In this document: piece after piece, positions 17,876 through 28,447 of the stretch
Position numbering within the stretch: position 1 is the first letter of the stretch
Layout: each line of letters starts with the position of its first letter
NCBI GenBank assembly: GCA_900074725.1
Contig: LT598457.1
Span: 1,240,001-1,304,000, forward strand
DNA from: Lachancea dasiensis
Taxonomy: Eukaryota; Ascomycota; Saccharomycetes; Saccharomycetales; Saccharomycetaceae
Reading direction: 5' to 3'
DNA: 64,000 nt
The notes under the pieces: generated by a model
What the model saw: the letters and a program-made list of their open reading frames with translations, nothing else
Database searches by the model: none
What the model was told of the DNA's origin: nothing
Translations under genes and position numbers: made by a program

Positions 17876-19112
17876 TTGGGCGGTCAGAAGTACGCTGCTG
17901 GGTCCAAATATGTTGTTGTAGCCAAGAGAGTTCGAAAATCCAGGCAAGGGCAGATTATGGCGAAATCAACTGGAACAGAGGCTGTTTGAGTAGAGTAAGA
18001 TCTTTATGGAGTCGTTGTCGGTTCCTTCTGTATCCTTTCAGGTTCTACAATCCGTTCGAGCCAAGCTCGTAGGTCAAGAGAATAGTGGACAGCTCTCACA
18101 GACGACTTGGACACAAGTCACTTCCTTTGTTGCTACTTTGGATTGTGGCCAATTCGACCGTTTTAAAGCGCCTCCCTCCAGTTTCAATGTGGCTCTTCTC
18201 CCTGGATATAAGTAGTTTGCTTCCGGGTTCACGTCGATAGCGTTAGTTGATCCGAGTTTATCACTGTTGATTCTTTGGAGGTCTGTAGCAAATAAACAAT
18301 AGAATGAAACTCCTAATCAAATCCTTCACAGACCAACCTCCCTTTAAGCATTGTGCGATTGACACTTGGCTACGTACCGAGAACCAACAAATATTTATAC
18401 TCTGCTGGGTCGGATCTTGACTTTTTCACTTACGTGATTTTTTCGATCATTAGGCAGGGCATTAACGAAAATGCCGCAGAAGGGCCTGGGAAAAAAGGGA
18501 CCACTGGATTTGCGACCCTGGCGCGGACACTTTACAATGTCAGCTTCAAGCTGAAAGAGAATGTTCCAAGCTCTAGAGAGCTTGCTGAACGTTTGATCCT
18601 TTCCTCCAGAAAATTTAGACTATTTTTGAGCTTATTTGTCGGTGTGTCTGTCAAATCTCGCATGTTCTAACTGGTAGTTTAAATCGTAAAGATATCAACC
18701 ACAGTCTTGGAAGGAAAGAAGCCATGATTATGCGGGCTAGGTAAATAAAAAAGCTTCGTGGATACATATTTACGTCTGCTCCATCAAACCAGGACTCTAT
18801 AGAAAGACCATGATCCGTGACACCTAAAACAAACCTCTAATTTGGAGTTAAAGTCCCGGTCAAAAAAAAGTAGTCTAGCAAATAAGGACGGATAGTTGAG
18901 GCCCCTCAATCAGGGAGGATGAGAAGAGCACAAAACGTAAAGGGTATTAATTGATTAACTAAATATTATGACGGTGGTATCTATATCATGGACGAGTATG
19001 TCGCCGAAAATGGATGCTTGTTACACTTGCTGTTGGATGTGTGTGGCCCAGGGTTGACAGCTGACAACATGGTCAGTCACTCTGGGTTTCCAGAATAATT
19101 TCGGTAGCAATG
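17876..19112. other. GIS4 upstream region and HKR1 3' flank
   Basis: About 1.2 kb without a supportable gene. Frames at 18006-18215 and 18353-18670 lack recognisable motifs, and the second has no ATG start. In S. cerevisiae ARO80 lies between SIP1 and HKR1; nothing resembling its zinc cluster is seen here. Confidence 0.5.
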
Positions 19113-22100
19113 CTAAATTTCTCCCCACCCGAGAGAATTCTCTGAGAATATGGGACCTGAGATCTTAAGTTTATGCAATTCTTCCTTGGTGTGGCCGTGG
19201 CTACCGACTTCATGGGTGGTATGTGAACGCTTACGACCACTGCCACTGAAAATATTTGCGCTCTGTAGCGTGAATGCCACTGATTGTCGAAAGCTTGCTC
19301 TTTTGGATTTCTCTATCCGCGACAATCGGTTACTCTGCGGACCATTCTGGCGATTTCGAGCGAAAGACGCATTCTCCCCTTCGCTGGCAATATGTGTGAG
19401 GGATGATTCGTCTGCTTCCCAATGGATATTCTCTCTGCTTAGATCCTCTCTTACCGCATTGGCTTTCTCATTTTTAGAGGCTTGTTCGGTAAGCCTCCAA
19501 TCCAAAGAAGTTTTCTCATTGTCCAAACTTATCACAGAAGCGGGCCTAGGTGGCCGAGCTGGTGGTACGTGCTCCTTTGATAGTCGTCCTTGGTCGAAAT
19601 TATCGGTTGTATTCGTAGGCGGAGTACTTTGAGACGTAATGAAGCTAGACTTCCGCCATGCGTCTTCAGACGTTGTGGAAATAGTGCGGCTTTTCTCAAA
19701 AGACGACAAAACGGTTCCTGAATTATGCATGGGTAATCCAATTCTAGACTCATTCGAGCTAGACGTTCCTCCAATCATTCCCGTTACCCCGCTAACACTC
19801 GACAGACGACGATACATCATCTCATCTAATTCGTCAAAGTCGCCGACATGGACGTCATTCACTTCGTCATCTTGATCATTATCCTCATCCGAATAGTTGA
19901 AGTCGAAGTTAAGATCCTCCACGTCGTTAGAATCGTCGACGTAATCATATTCCAAATCCCTCTTATCGTGTCGTTCATTATTAGCATTCCCGCGAATATT
20001 CAGAGACATTGGGGCTTCGATGCCAACGTGAGCTGTGTTTGCATCGTCGCTATAGAAATAGTCTTCAAGGTTTTCATCCTCTGCTGAGAGCTGACCTAAC
20101 AAGTTAGAACTTTCACTCGAATGAGGCGCTTGACTTGTGTCTCCGTTAGAAGAAGAGCCGTGTTCTTCCTTCAAACCTTCCGGGAGCGAATGCGTTACCG
20201 CAATGTCATCACCAGACAAATTTTGCAGGTACTGGTTGAGTTTGTAGTACTGCTGGTTATTATAACTCTCGAAGGTATCAGTATTATGAGCGTCAACAGA
20301 CAGTGGCTCAAATTCAAGCACGGAAAGCTCAACGTTCCCATCCTCGTCAACACTCAGCTCATCATCCACATCTGAATTTTCGTGCAGTCCAATAACTAGT
20401 GCCGAGTTGACAGCATTATTTGCAGAATGGTCAACAGATGTTACGTCATTGATATCCGAGTTTTGAAGAGTCTGAGCCAGGTTGCCCTTGGAGGTATTGT
20501 TGTGAGCGCCTGCATAAAAGAAATTTCCGTCGCTGTCTAGATGATAACATAAGCCAGTGCTCTGACTGAATATCATATTGTCACCCACAGGCAGCAAATC
20601 ATCGTCATAGTTCTCTGAACTACTGTCATCGAACTGTCCCTGGGGAGCAAAGGGATACTTTTCGAGATCTCGATACGATTGTGAATCAATACACTGCGGG
20701 GCCATGAAATATGCTGCCACGGCATCTTTATCGACATTCCACTTTTTCTTTAAGGCATTCAAATTTCCGTAGACAGGTTTTACCTTGGAAAGACGGCCAA
20801 ACATAAACAATGATACCAATATCCATGAAGATAAGAAAATCAGAAACACGGGTAGTAAAATTATTATCCTCTTCGCACATTTGAAATTAATGGTAAAAAG
20901 GTTGTAGGCATTCAAAGCACCTGAGCCACTGTCGCCCTCGTGATTATTGCCTTTAGAGTTGCCGGCCGCACCCGATCCTGGGGAACTTGAGCTTGAGGCC
21001 CCACCATCCCCAGAAGATTCCCCGCTGCCAGAATCTTGAGAATTGATAAGGCCGGTGAGTGGAATAGTTGGGTCAATCAGAAGAGCCAGCGATTTCAAGG
21101 AAGCATCAGGGTTCTTGTATATTCCCGAAGCATTGTTCAGTACCATGTGTTGTAAAAGTTCCACCGCGCTCGAAGGGAAATAGACCACAGCTACCGAGCT
21201 GATGTATGAGTCTCCAGAAACTATCAGAGGCATAATAGAATTCACTGTAATTTCTGAGAAGTTCGATTCAAGAGCATCAAATAATCGTGATCTGTCAGTA
21301 TGTTGGCTATAATTTCCAGAGGTAACTAGGTTTTGGCTGTCGACGAGCACCCCATCGAGACTTCGTTTCTTAGTGATATGAGAAGTCATGTTCAAGTGTG
21401 AGCGCAAAGTAACAAAAGGATATTTCAGAATGTTGGGGAGAAAACTGAATATCTGTGCGGAAGCCAAAGGGTTGTTGATTAGAAAGGGGTAGTTCAGTTC
21501 TCTTTTGAACCCAATAGTAATAACTGAGTAGTTGTCCGGTTTAGGGACCGCAGTGGGTGGTAAGATTACTTGTGGTAGAGTAGCGGTGGCACTAGCATCG
21601 AAGCTGGCCTCGGAGGCAGTTGAGCCTTGGTCTGACGGCGACTCTGTGAGAATATTAGATGGGAGCCAATAGGAAGTTGAAGAGTACTGCGAGTTCTGGC
21701 CATTGCTGATGAGAGAGGTTCCACTAGTTGACAAAAGTGGAGAAAGTGTAGCTTTTGATGGTGAATCAGAACCACTTAACGAGGGATTGATGGCAGTTGA
21801 ATGTGAAGCAGCATTTGTTGATAACTCCAGAGAGTTGGTTATAGCGGTTGTGCTTAGTACCTTAGTTGGGCTCGTTGTCATCTGACTACTCATGTAAGTA
21901 TTTACAACATCAGATAAGGGAGACGAGGGGAAACTATTGGTCTTCGATAAACCCTCCTGGGGGATCGAACCTGTAGAGTGGGTATTCTTCACAGAAGCGC
22001 TTGAAAAGTCGACAATGGCAGGAGTGGACGATATAGTTGATGCAGATATAGGCCTGGAAGTAGATTGTAAGGTGGCATCAGAAGTTGGAGCGGCTATAGA

Positions 22101-25100
22101 ATGCAAAGATCCTTTAGCGCTTGAGCCTGTTGATGAGATCGAAATGTGATGTGTCTCAGCAGAGTTCGACGTTAATAAGGCGGAGGCCATGGTGATTATA
22201 GTAGCTGATTCTGAGGATTTTTTCGATATTCTATCACCAATCTCAGAACTTGGCACGGCAGAAGCGAATGGCATGGTACTGTCACTGCTAGATTTGGAAG
22301 GCGTCCCGGTCGCCAACAAACTTCTGGAGGCTTCACTAGTCAACGAGATTTCAGTAGACACTAATGGCCGCAAACTTGAATCGTGACTAAAAGACAATCC
22401 CGTTGATGTTGCAAATTCACGCATGCTAGTAAAACTGGAGGTGTAGTCGGAAGATGTTCGCTCCGTACTGCCCTGAGTCACAGAGAGCAATGAAACTGAA
22501 TGCATGGTTCTTGTGTCGGTCGTAGAGGTTGAAACAGATGAAGCAATCGTGCTCGAAGGAGAAATTGATGCAGAAACTGCATTACCCATGGTATTAGAGG
22601 TGGAGGTTGTGATAACACTATGAGAGGAGACAGGAGAGTAATCTGACATTATTTCGCTCACCTTCGATGTGGAAAAACTTGAATCAGTATGACCCAAAAA
22701 CGAAACACTCCTTGGAATGGAAGTAGTAGAACGACTTGTTTGGGAGTCTTGTGGCACGTTGGTGGCCAGTGAAGATGAATGGCCAGTGGTGAAACTGGTC
22801 GTCGCCCTAGTGGAAGTCCCGGAACTAGGAAGAGATGAACCTTCCGTTGGTCTGAATTGGAAGGACGCTTGAGACGTTGATTCGCTATTGGAGGTAATTC
22901 TAGATTGTGTTATAGCGGTACCTTCTGTGATGCTACTGGAAATTTTGTCAGGAAAAGAAGTTAAAGACGTTTGCTGGTTGGCGGTAGTTGACGACTGCTT
23001 CATAGATGATTCCGGGGTGACTGACATAGAGTTTGCAGTTGAAATAACAGCTGATTCCGCACTTCTTGATTCTTGACCACTGATGCTGTATGAGCTTGTA
23101 CGCCTATTAGGCTCAGGTTCACTACTTTTGATTGATTGTAAAGCGGCGTCGCTGGAAGATGTCGTTGAACCAGGGGCACTGGAATCGAGAGTAGTGGGTA
23201 TTGAAGTTTGAAAATCTGATATCATGCTACTAGAAGTTGATGGCTGTTTCGCTATGGTGCCAGTAGCGCCGGTTTCTGAAGAAGCTTTAACAACAGATGA
23301 CACTATACCTGAACTGGAAGTCAAAATCGCCTGCTCATCCGGGGCAGGGGCTGTTGAAGCGCTTCGCGTCCCTTTTCCGGTGGATGAATAGACTGGCGTC
23401 TCTGTTGTAGTAGGACTTTGCGTTTTACGTTCAGCCGACTGGATAGAACGGGAGCTAGAGACGAGCTTGAAAGAAGATATCGAATTTGATATTGATGTCT
23501 TACTCTCGACAGCACTGGCAGTCATGTATCCGCTACCGCTCAATGAGGACGCCTTATCGCTCATAATGTTAGTGGTGCTCTCTGAAAATGAGTTTCTGAA
23601 CGTCGAACTCTTAGAAAGTTCGGAGCTCATGGGAGTTGAATAGTCAGCAGAGGATAAGCTCGCATACGATTTCATGCCCGATGACATTACGGTGCTTCGA
23701 TAATGTCCAGACCCGCTTGGTTGCGAGCCCGAAGGAGAGCGATCGGATGTGCCAGAGGATGCGAAACTGGAAGAGTCAATAGCAGCAAACGCAAAAGATT
23801 GTGAAGTCAAAGACTGTTCGTGGGCAGAAGAAGTGGAAGATGTTGTAGCTTTACTGTCTGTTGGTCTTGAACTTACTGTGTCTGTAAGCCCTAATGCCGA
23901 ACTGTCTGTTGGTCTTGGACTTACTGTGTCTGTAAGCCCTAATGCCGAACTGTCTGTTGGTCTTGGACTTACTGTGTCTGTAAGCCCTGACGCCGAACTG
24001 TCTGTTGGTCTTGAACTTACTGTGTCTGTAAGCCCTGATGTCGAACTTTCAGTGGAGGAAGATATTGAGGCTCTGTTTAATCCCACAAAAATTCCTGAAA
24101 TTTGATTACCTTGCGTGAAGTAGCCTGTGGAAAATGGTTCTAGAGATTCGGAACCTGTGTCGGTAGATACTATCGATTTAGTTAGCGAGATATCAGAAAG
24201 CTGACTAGAAAATGAATTTCGAGCTGAGAAATCTGCTGTAGTTATCGTCCTTGACAGACTGTGTAAAGAAGTGGATGACGTGACGCTTGATTGGGTGGGA
24301 TTTTCGGTGGAAGCTGAGAAAAGAGACCTAGACTCCTGCGAAAGGGTAGATTGAAACGAGGAGGTTTTATCAACTGAAAAGGAGGAATACGTCAAAGGTG
24401 AATTGGATCCCAAACTGGTATCTATTGTGGAAGCTGACTGTGTAGTTCCTGGTTCGTAGCTTTCTTTGGTTGGATACCTCGAGGACAGTTCTGCTGAGAC
24501 GGCCATACTTGACTGTTTCCCAAAATGAGATGAAAAGGATGATGAGATGTAACCATTAGATGATTTTGATGTTGCTGCTGCTGAAATTGTAATTATGGGG
24601 TACTGAGCAATGGAAGATGACTTGTCTGCATCTTCGGTAGTTCTCGCACCATCATCAACAGCACTAGAAGCACTCGGTGTACCACTAGAGGCAACAGAAA
24701 GGAAATACGTGGATGAAAGCGAGGTTGGTGACTTTACACTTGTGGAACTAGCTGATTGCTTTGAAGAAGAATCTGACGTGCTTTCAAAAGAGCTATCAAA
24801 AGATGGATTAGGGCTGCCTCCCAGTTTTGACTCACTCTGCGAAGATTTGGTGGAGATGCTTTTACTTGAGGAAGACGTTGAAAGTTTGTAATCTGAAGAC
24901 AACGTCAATTTATAGGTAGCCATGGAGCTTGGTCGTACCGACGTGTCAGAAACTCCCTCAAGGCTAGCTGATGACGAGCTTCCAAATTTCTTCGAACTAG
25001 ACGAGAACGAAAGACTGGAGCTGGAAGATGTTGTCAAACTTGACGGTAGTGACGATAGTGACATACTGGAGCTAGCGGTTTTCTTCAAGCGTTTGGAAGA

Positions 25101-26153
25101 CGGTGAACTGTACGTTGTGGCTGATCTAGAGGAGAGCGACGGACTTCCTGTTAATTTGTAACTTTTTGATGACGAGCTAGACAACCCCGCCCAGCTTGAC
25201 GATTTCGGAGGGTCGGAGCTCAATGCTTCCTTTGAGTTTGTCGATGACGACGGATTGGAAATGAGTCCATAACTCTTTGATGAAAAGCCCGAACTTTTTT
25301 CCAAACTCGATGATAGCAAAGGACTGGAACTGGATGTTTCCTTCAGGCTTGAGAATGACAACAGATTGGAAGTAAATTTAGAAGTTGTTGGTACTGAAGA
25401 GCTTGACATTCCCCCCAAGTTTGACGATGATGGCAGACCCGAACTGGATGCAGAAGTCTGTAAGAGTGAAGAACTAGATATCACCTCGGGGTTTAGCGAT
25501 AGTGATGAGCGCGAAGTGCGCTCAGAGCTTTGCGTTGATGATGAGCGCGAAGTGGGTTCAGGGCTTTGCGTTGATGATGAGCGCGAAGTGGGTTCAGGGC
25601 TTTGCGTTGATGATGAGCGCGAAGTGGGTTCAGGGCTTTGCGTTGATGATGAGCGCGAAGTGGGCCCAGGGCTTTGCGTTGATGATGAGCGCGAAGTGAG
25701 CTCAGAGCTTTGCGTTGATGATGAGCCCACGCTGAACGCGGTGACAGAGTTGTGACTGGTCCCGGTGGACTCTGGTATACTAGACGATGTAGCGGCCGCG
25801 GAAGACAGGGACGGTGAGCTCGACAGCGCGGCAGATGAAGACGAAAGTTCAGATGCGACCCCCGTACTCGAGGACAAGTCGTAAGTCTCTGAGTTAAACA
25901 AGTTCCCATTTGTTACAGAACTTTGACCTGAGCTCGCAGACGTCGAGGCGGAGTGCTCTGAGCTGCTCTTGGGTTGGGTTGAACCATCTGTATCAGTTTG
26001 TTGAACCGAATCATTACTCGAGATCGACTCCTCCGCCTGCGGACTTTCTGTCTCTACTCGATATGCACTACTTGCTCCACTTGCCGCGTCCACAAATACC
26101 AGAATCCACGCAAATAGACATATAAGAAACAGCGACCTCGCACCCAAACTCAT
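19113..26153 (-). CDS. HKR1: Giant Hkr1-type signalling mucin (osmosensor)
   Basis: A 2346-residue single-pass membrane mucin. The signal peptide is at about 1-23 (LFLICLFAWILVFVDAASG). A Ser/Thr-rich domain of about 1500 residues follows, with two coding minisatellites: a 12-residue unit (SSSTQSPEPTSR) at about 142-217 and a 16-residue unit (LTDTVSPRPTDSSALG) at about 702-767. The Hkr1-Msb2 homology domain is at about 1540-1700 (VITIGFKRELNYPFLINNPLA). A Ser/Gly-rich linker leads to a membrane segment near 1760-1785 (IIILLPVFLIFLSSWILVSLF) and a roughly 560-residue acidic cytoplasmic tail. In S. cerevisiae, Hkr1 and Msb2 feed Sho1-HOG and filamentation signalling; the long tail and position near RAD30 and RPL12 favour HKR1 over MSB2. 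It is larger than S. cerevisiae Hkr1 (about 1800). Confidence 0.88.
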   Translation of the reverse strand: MSLGARSLFLICLFAWILVFVDAASGASSAYRVETESPQAEESISSNDSVQQTDTDGSTQPKSSSEHSASTSASSGQSSVTNGNLFNSETYDLSSSTGVASELSSSSAALSSSPSLSSAAATSSSIPESTGTSHNSVTAFSVGSSSTQSSELTSRSSSTQSPGPTSRSSSTQSPEPTSRSSSTQSPEPTSRSSSTQSPEPTSRSSSTQSSERTSRSSLSLNPEVISSSSLLQTSASSSGLPSSSNLGGMSSSSVPTTSKFTSNLLSFSSLKETSSSSPLLSSSLEKSSGFSSKSYGLISNPSSSTNSKEALSSDPPKSSSWAGLSSSSSKSYKLTGSPSLSSRSATTYSSPSSKRLKKTASSSMSLSSLPSSLTTSSSSSLSFSSSSKKFGSSSSASLEGVSDTSVRPSSMATYKLTLSSDYKLSTSSSSKSISTKSSQSESKLGGSPNPSFDSSFESTSDSSSKQSASSTSVKSPTSLSSTYFLSVASSGTPSASSAVDDGARTTEDADKSSSIAQYPIITISAAATSKSSNGYISSSFSSHFGKQSSMAVSAELSSRYPTKESYEPGTTQSASTIDTSLGSNSPLTYSSFSVDKTSSFQSTLSQESRSLFSASTENPTQSSVTSSTSLHSLSRTITTADFSARNSFSSQLSDISLTKSIVSTDTGSESLEPFSTGYFTQGNQISGIFVGLNRASISSSTESSTSGLTDTVSSRPTDSSASGLTDTVSPRPTDSSALGLTDTVSPRPTDSSALGLTDTVSSRPTDSKATTSSTSSAHEQSLTSQSFAFAAIDSSSFASSGTSDRSPSGSQPSGSGHYRSTVMSSGMKSYASLSSADYSTPMSSELSKSSTFRNSFSESTTNIMSDKASSLSGSGYMTASAVESKTSISNSISSFKLVSSSRSIQSAERKTQSPTTTETPVYSSTGKGTRSASTAPAPDEQAILTSSSGIVSSVVKASSETGATGTIAKQPSTSSSMISDFQTSIPTTLDSSAPGSTTSSSDAALQSIKSSEPEPNRRTSSYSISGQESRSAESAVISTANSMSVTPESSMKQSSTTANQQTSLTSFPDKISSSITEGTAITQSRITSNSESTSQASFQFRPTEGSSLPSSGTSTRATTSFTTGHSSSLATNVPQDSQTSRSTTSIPRSVSFLGHTDSSFSTSKVSEIMSDYSPVSSHSVITTSTSNTMGNAVSASISPSSTIASSVSTSTTDTRTMHSVSLLSVTQGSTERTSSDYTSSFTSMREFATSTGLSFSHDSSLRPLVSTEISLTSEASRSLLATGTPSKSSSDSTMPFASAVPSSEIGDRISKKSSESATIITMASALLTSNSAETHHISISSTGSSAKGSLHSIAAPTSDATLQSTSRPISASTISSTPAIVDFSSASVKNTHSTGSIPQEGLSKTNSFPSSPLSDVVNTYMSSQMTTSPTKVLSTTAITNSLELSTNAASHSTAINPSLSGSDSPSKATLSPLLSTSGTSLISNGQNSQYSSTSYWLPSNILTESPSDQGSTASEASFDASATATLPQVILPPTAVPKPDNYSVITIGFKRELNYPFLINNPLASAQIFSFLPNILKYPFVTLRSHLNMTSHITKKRSLDGVLVDSQNLVTSGNYSQHTDRSRLFDALESNFSEITVNSIMPLIVSGDSYISSVAVVYFPSSAVELLQHMVLNNASGIYKNPDASLKSLALLIDPTIPLTGLINSQDSGSGESSGDGGASSSSSPGSGAAGNSKGNNHEGDSGSGALNAYNLFTINFKCAKRIIILLPVFLIFLSSWILVSLFMFGRLSKVKPVYGNLNALKKKWNVDKDAVAAYFMAPQCIDSQSYRDLEKYPFAPQGQFDDSSSENYDDDLLPVGDNMIFSQSTGLCYHLDSDGNFFYAGAHNNTSKGNLAQTLQNSDINDVTSVDHSANNAVNSALVIGLHENSDVDDELSVDEDGNVELSVLEFEPLSVDAHNTDTFESYNNQQYYKLNQYLQNLSGDDIAVTHSLPEGLKEEHGSSSNGDTSQAPHSSESSNLLGQLSAEDENLEDYFYSDDANTAHVGIEAPMSLNIRGNANNERHDKRDLEYDYVDDSNDVEDLNFDFNYSDEDNDQDDEVNDVHVGDFDELDEMMYRRLSSVSGVTGMIGGTSSSNESRIGLPMHNSGTVLSSFEKSRTISTTSEDAWRKSSFITSQSTPPTNTTDNFDQGRLSKEHVPPARPPRPASVISLDNEKTSLDWRLTEQASKNEKANAVREDLSRENIHWEADESSLTHIASEGENASFARNRQNGPQSNRLSRIEKSKRASFRQSVAFTLQSANIFSGSGRKRSHTTHEVGSHGHTKEELHKLKISGPIFSENSLGWGEI
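23853..24050 (-). repeat. 48-bp coding minisatellite in HKR1 (about four units)
   Basis: The word TCTGTTGGTCTT (plus strand) recurs exactly every 48 bases at 23857, 23905, 23953 and 24001. It encodes a 16-residue Ser/Thr/Pro repeat in the mucin domain and keeps the frame. Confidence 0.92.
25503..25730 (-). repeat. 36-bp coding minisatellite in HKR1 (about six units)
   Basis: The word GATGAGCGCGAAGTG (plus strand) recurs every 36 bases from 25504. The encoded 12-residue Ser/Thr/Pro/Gln repeat lies just after the signal-proximal region. Units are nearly identical, implying recent expansion or homogenisation. Confidence 0.92.
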
Positions 26154-26620
26154 GAGATGATAGCCGAATGGATTCTGCTACCTGGCGAGTTTTATTTCGA
26201 AAACCTCCCAGAATTGACTGTCACGTATTGCGATGAGTCGTGGCGGTAGCCAGCGAGATTTTCAGGACACCAAAGTTCTCCGCTTACCTGATAGTTGCTG
26301 AACGCTTGGGATGATTGTTATCTTCTGTCAGTTGGTGGCCTCATTCTTCCACTTTTCTAAATAAAAATCGGATCTTATGAGTACAACCGAGTACTCTAAA
26401 AAATTCTCGAGAAGAGTCGCCAGGCATCGGCGGCTACTCATTTATTTCAAATAGTAAAGACATCTTATAAATAACACCAGCTCTAACAAACCTTCTACAG
26501 AAACCAGCAACTATGGTAGTTTGAGACCTCAAATTGTATCGCGGATCAACCTTCGTTTGCTTTTGTGTTAGGATAACTTAAAAAATCAAAACTTTAACTT
26601 AGACTAGAATCTTGTTGATT
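26154..26620. other. HKR1 upstream region
   Basis: About 470 bases between the HKR1 ATG and the AFG1 stop. It holds the HKR1 promoter. No gene, repeat or named site was recognised. Confidence 0.5.
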
Positions 26621-28054
26621 TCACTTCTCGACCCACTCCATAGAACTCATCTGTGTAAGCCTACTGAGAGCCCTGGCAAATGCGAATCGCTCCTCGTCAA
26701 GTGTGAAAATGTTGGAGTCAAGTGGCTTGCCTAACACCCCAGCACCGGGCTTTTCAGAGCGCAACTGATAGTCATTAAGAACAGCCTCTGGTTCGACAAA
26801 AAGTTTTTGGAAGGGGCCCGCTGCGGTAGTGGCCAGTTTCCCGCCATTGTCGTAAACGGCGTCTAGAAATGTGATGAATCTACGGACTTCGTCACGTACG
26901 TTGATAGATAAATATGGAATATCGGTGATGACAAAGCTTTTGAAAGAAGTGGAAAGGGCCAGGTAGTCCCCGGCCGCAAGTGGCTGGCCGCAAAGCTCTT
27001 TGAAGCTGAACTGTGCCACTCTTTGTGGTGTGCATTTGGGAACGTTTAATTCTCTGCCCCACACATTCAGCTTATAGTCTGTGAGGGTCTCATGGACTGG
27101 TCGCGAGCCCGTTATAGAGACTTCAAGGCCATCTTCACTCTCCAGCTGAGAGAAATAGCTGTACCATTGCTCGATGTGTTTGTGTCTCTCGGAGGCGCAC
27201 TCGGGGGATCTGTACTTGGTTCCCTTACTGGGAAAGTAATACACGGGGGAAACAGGCTTGCTGACTTTTCGGTAATCGGTTTTGGAGTCCAAGTTCACCA
27301 CCTGCGTTCGTGCCTTCAAGAGCTCTATGCAAGGAATAAAAGACTCACGCTGGATACCATTGATGTACAGATCATCCGGTTTGCGGTTGCTTGTAGCAAA
27401 CAGCACGACCCCGTACCTGGTGGAGAGTAGTGCTGTTATAAGTCTCCTAAGCATCATAGCGTCAGCAACGTCTGTAACCTGAAATTCGTCAAAACATAGA
27501 ACGCGGGATTTTCGAGCGATTTCGGTCGCCAGAAATGGGATAGAGTCGATGTCCTTATGCTTGGCAGACCCCAAAGCATCCAAATTAAGTTCGTGCACGA
27601 GTTCGTGCGATCTTTTGTGAACATACTGTATGAATTGGTGGAAGTGCATCCTACGCTTGGAGAGGTGTGGCGGGATGGTTGAGTAGAATAGATCCATAAG
27701 CATGGTCTTCCCGCACCCCACGTCGCCGTACAGATAGAGGCCCTTGGGAATACCCTCCGTCGAGTATTTCTGTGAAAACAATAGCTTGCCCAAGTAGCTA
27801 GATCTCCAGCCCACCTGGCTTAAGGCACTGGGATCACGTACTTCAGGAGGCCTGTAATTAACCAAGTCGGCATGCAAACCACTCAGTGACTTTATGACAC
27901 GCCTTTGATGCGGATCATCTCTCAGTCGTTCCTTATCGACAAGCTCGTCGTATCTTGCCAATGGACTACAGGTTCGGGACGAATAGCATGCCTTTTGAAC
28001 CCATACTGTCCCACCTTTCGCATATATGCGAGAGCCCAGCCGTAGTCTTTCCAT
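26621..28054 (-). CDS. AFG1: Mitochondrial AAA-type ATPase Afg1 (LACE1/ZapE family)
   Basis: A 477-residue ATPase of the Afg1/LACE1/ZapE family, which supports quality control and degradation of respiratory-chain subunits in mitochondria. The N-terminus is basic and hydroxylated ([15 protein letters not shown]..., then [17 protein letters not shown]), as for a mitochondrial presequence. Walker A GDVGCGKT is at 110-117, the family block [15 protein letters not shown] follows, and Walker B LCFDEF is at about 186-191 with the sensor region [24 protein letters not shown]. The C-terminal third contains [19 protein letters not shown] and [15 protein letters not shown], typical of the family. It is divergent from MAK10, as in S. 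cerevisiae. Confidence 0.95.
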   Translation of the reverse strand: MERLRLGSRIYAKGGTVWVQKACYSSRTCSPLARYDELVDKERLRDDPHQRRVIKSLSGLHADLVNYRPPEVRDPSALSQVGWRSSYLGKLLFSQKYSTEGIPKGLYLYGDVGCGKTMLMDLFYSTIPPHLSKRRMHFHQFIQYVHKRSHELVHELNLDALGSAKHKDIDSIPFLATEIARKSRVLCFDEFQVTDVADAMMLRRLITALLSTRYGVVLFATSNRKPDDLYINGIQRESFIPCIELLKARTQVVNLDSKTDYRKVSKPVSPVYYFPSKGTKYRSPECASERHKHIEQWYSYFSQLESEDGLEVSITGSRPVHETLTDYKLNVWGRELNVPKCTPQRVAQFSFKELCGQPLAAGDYLALSTSFKSFVITDIPYLSINVRDEVRRFITFLDAVYDNGGKLATTAAGPFQKLFVEPEAVLNDYQLRSEKPGAGVLGKPLDSNIFTLDEERFAFARALSRLTQMSSMEWVEK

Positions 28055-28447
28055 TAGGTATTAGAAGCGGCAAGAGGTGTGATGCCTTTATCAACGATAC
28101 TGGTATTAGTTTACCCCGATACAATCGAACAGCTGTTTATCGCCGCTCAAGAAACACAGACATTTTTCAGTCTAGTGAATATACAATAATCGAATTGGCG
28201 GACTGAAAGAAATGAAAGAAAAATGGACAGTAGACATTACGATGCGCTTTTAAGAGTCCAGGTCCGATCTGAATTTTGAATGAAAAGGATTAAAAGGTAC
28301 TCCAAGTTACTGCCGTTTCAGTGTAAGAAGGAGCAGGCGTTGTAAATGTCGCTGAAGATGTACTCGAGTACCGCATCATTGGAAGATCTCAAAATTGGAT
28401 TGGCTATATGACGCTACAAGTTGCAAGAAGTACAAAGCGGTATTCTC
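28055..28447. other. Divergent AFG1-MAK10 promoter region
   Basis: About 390 bases shared by two divergent genes. It contains a 21-codon upstream ORF at 28346-28411 (ATGTCGCTGAAG... ending TGA) about 40 bases before the MAK10 ATG and in the same frame, so the stop separates the two. No other feature is seen. Confidence 0.5.

Noticed and set aside
18353-18670. ORF of 105 codons between GIS4 and HKR1
   Set aside because: Starts without ATG, no motif, likely chance.
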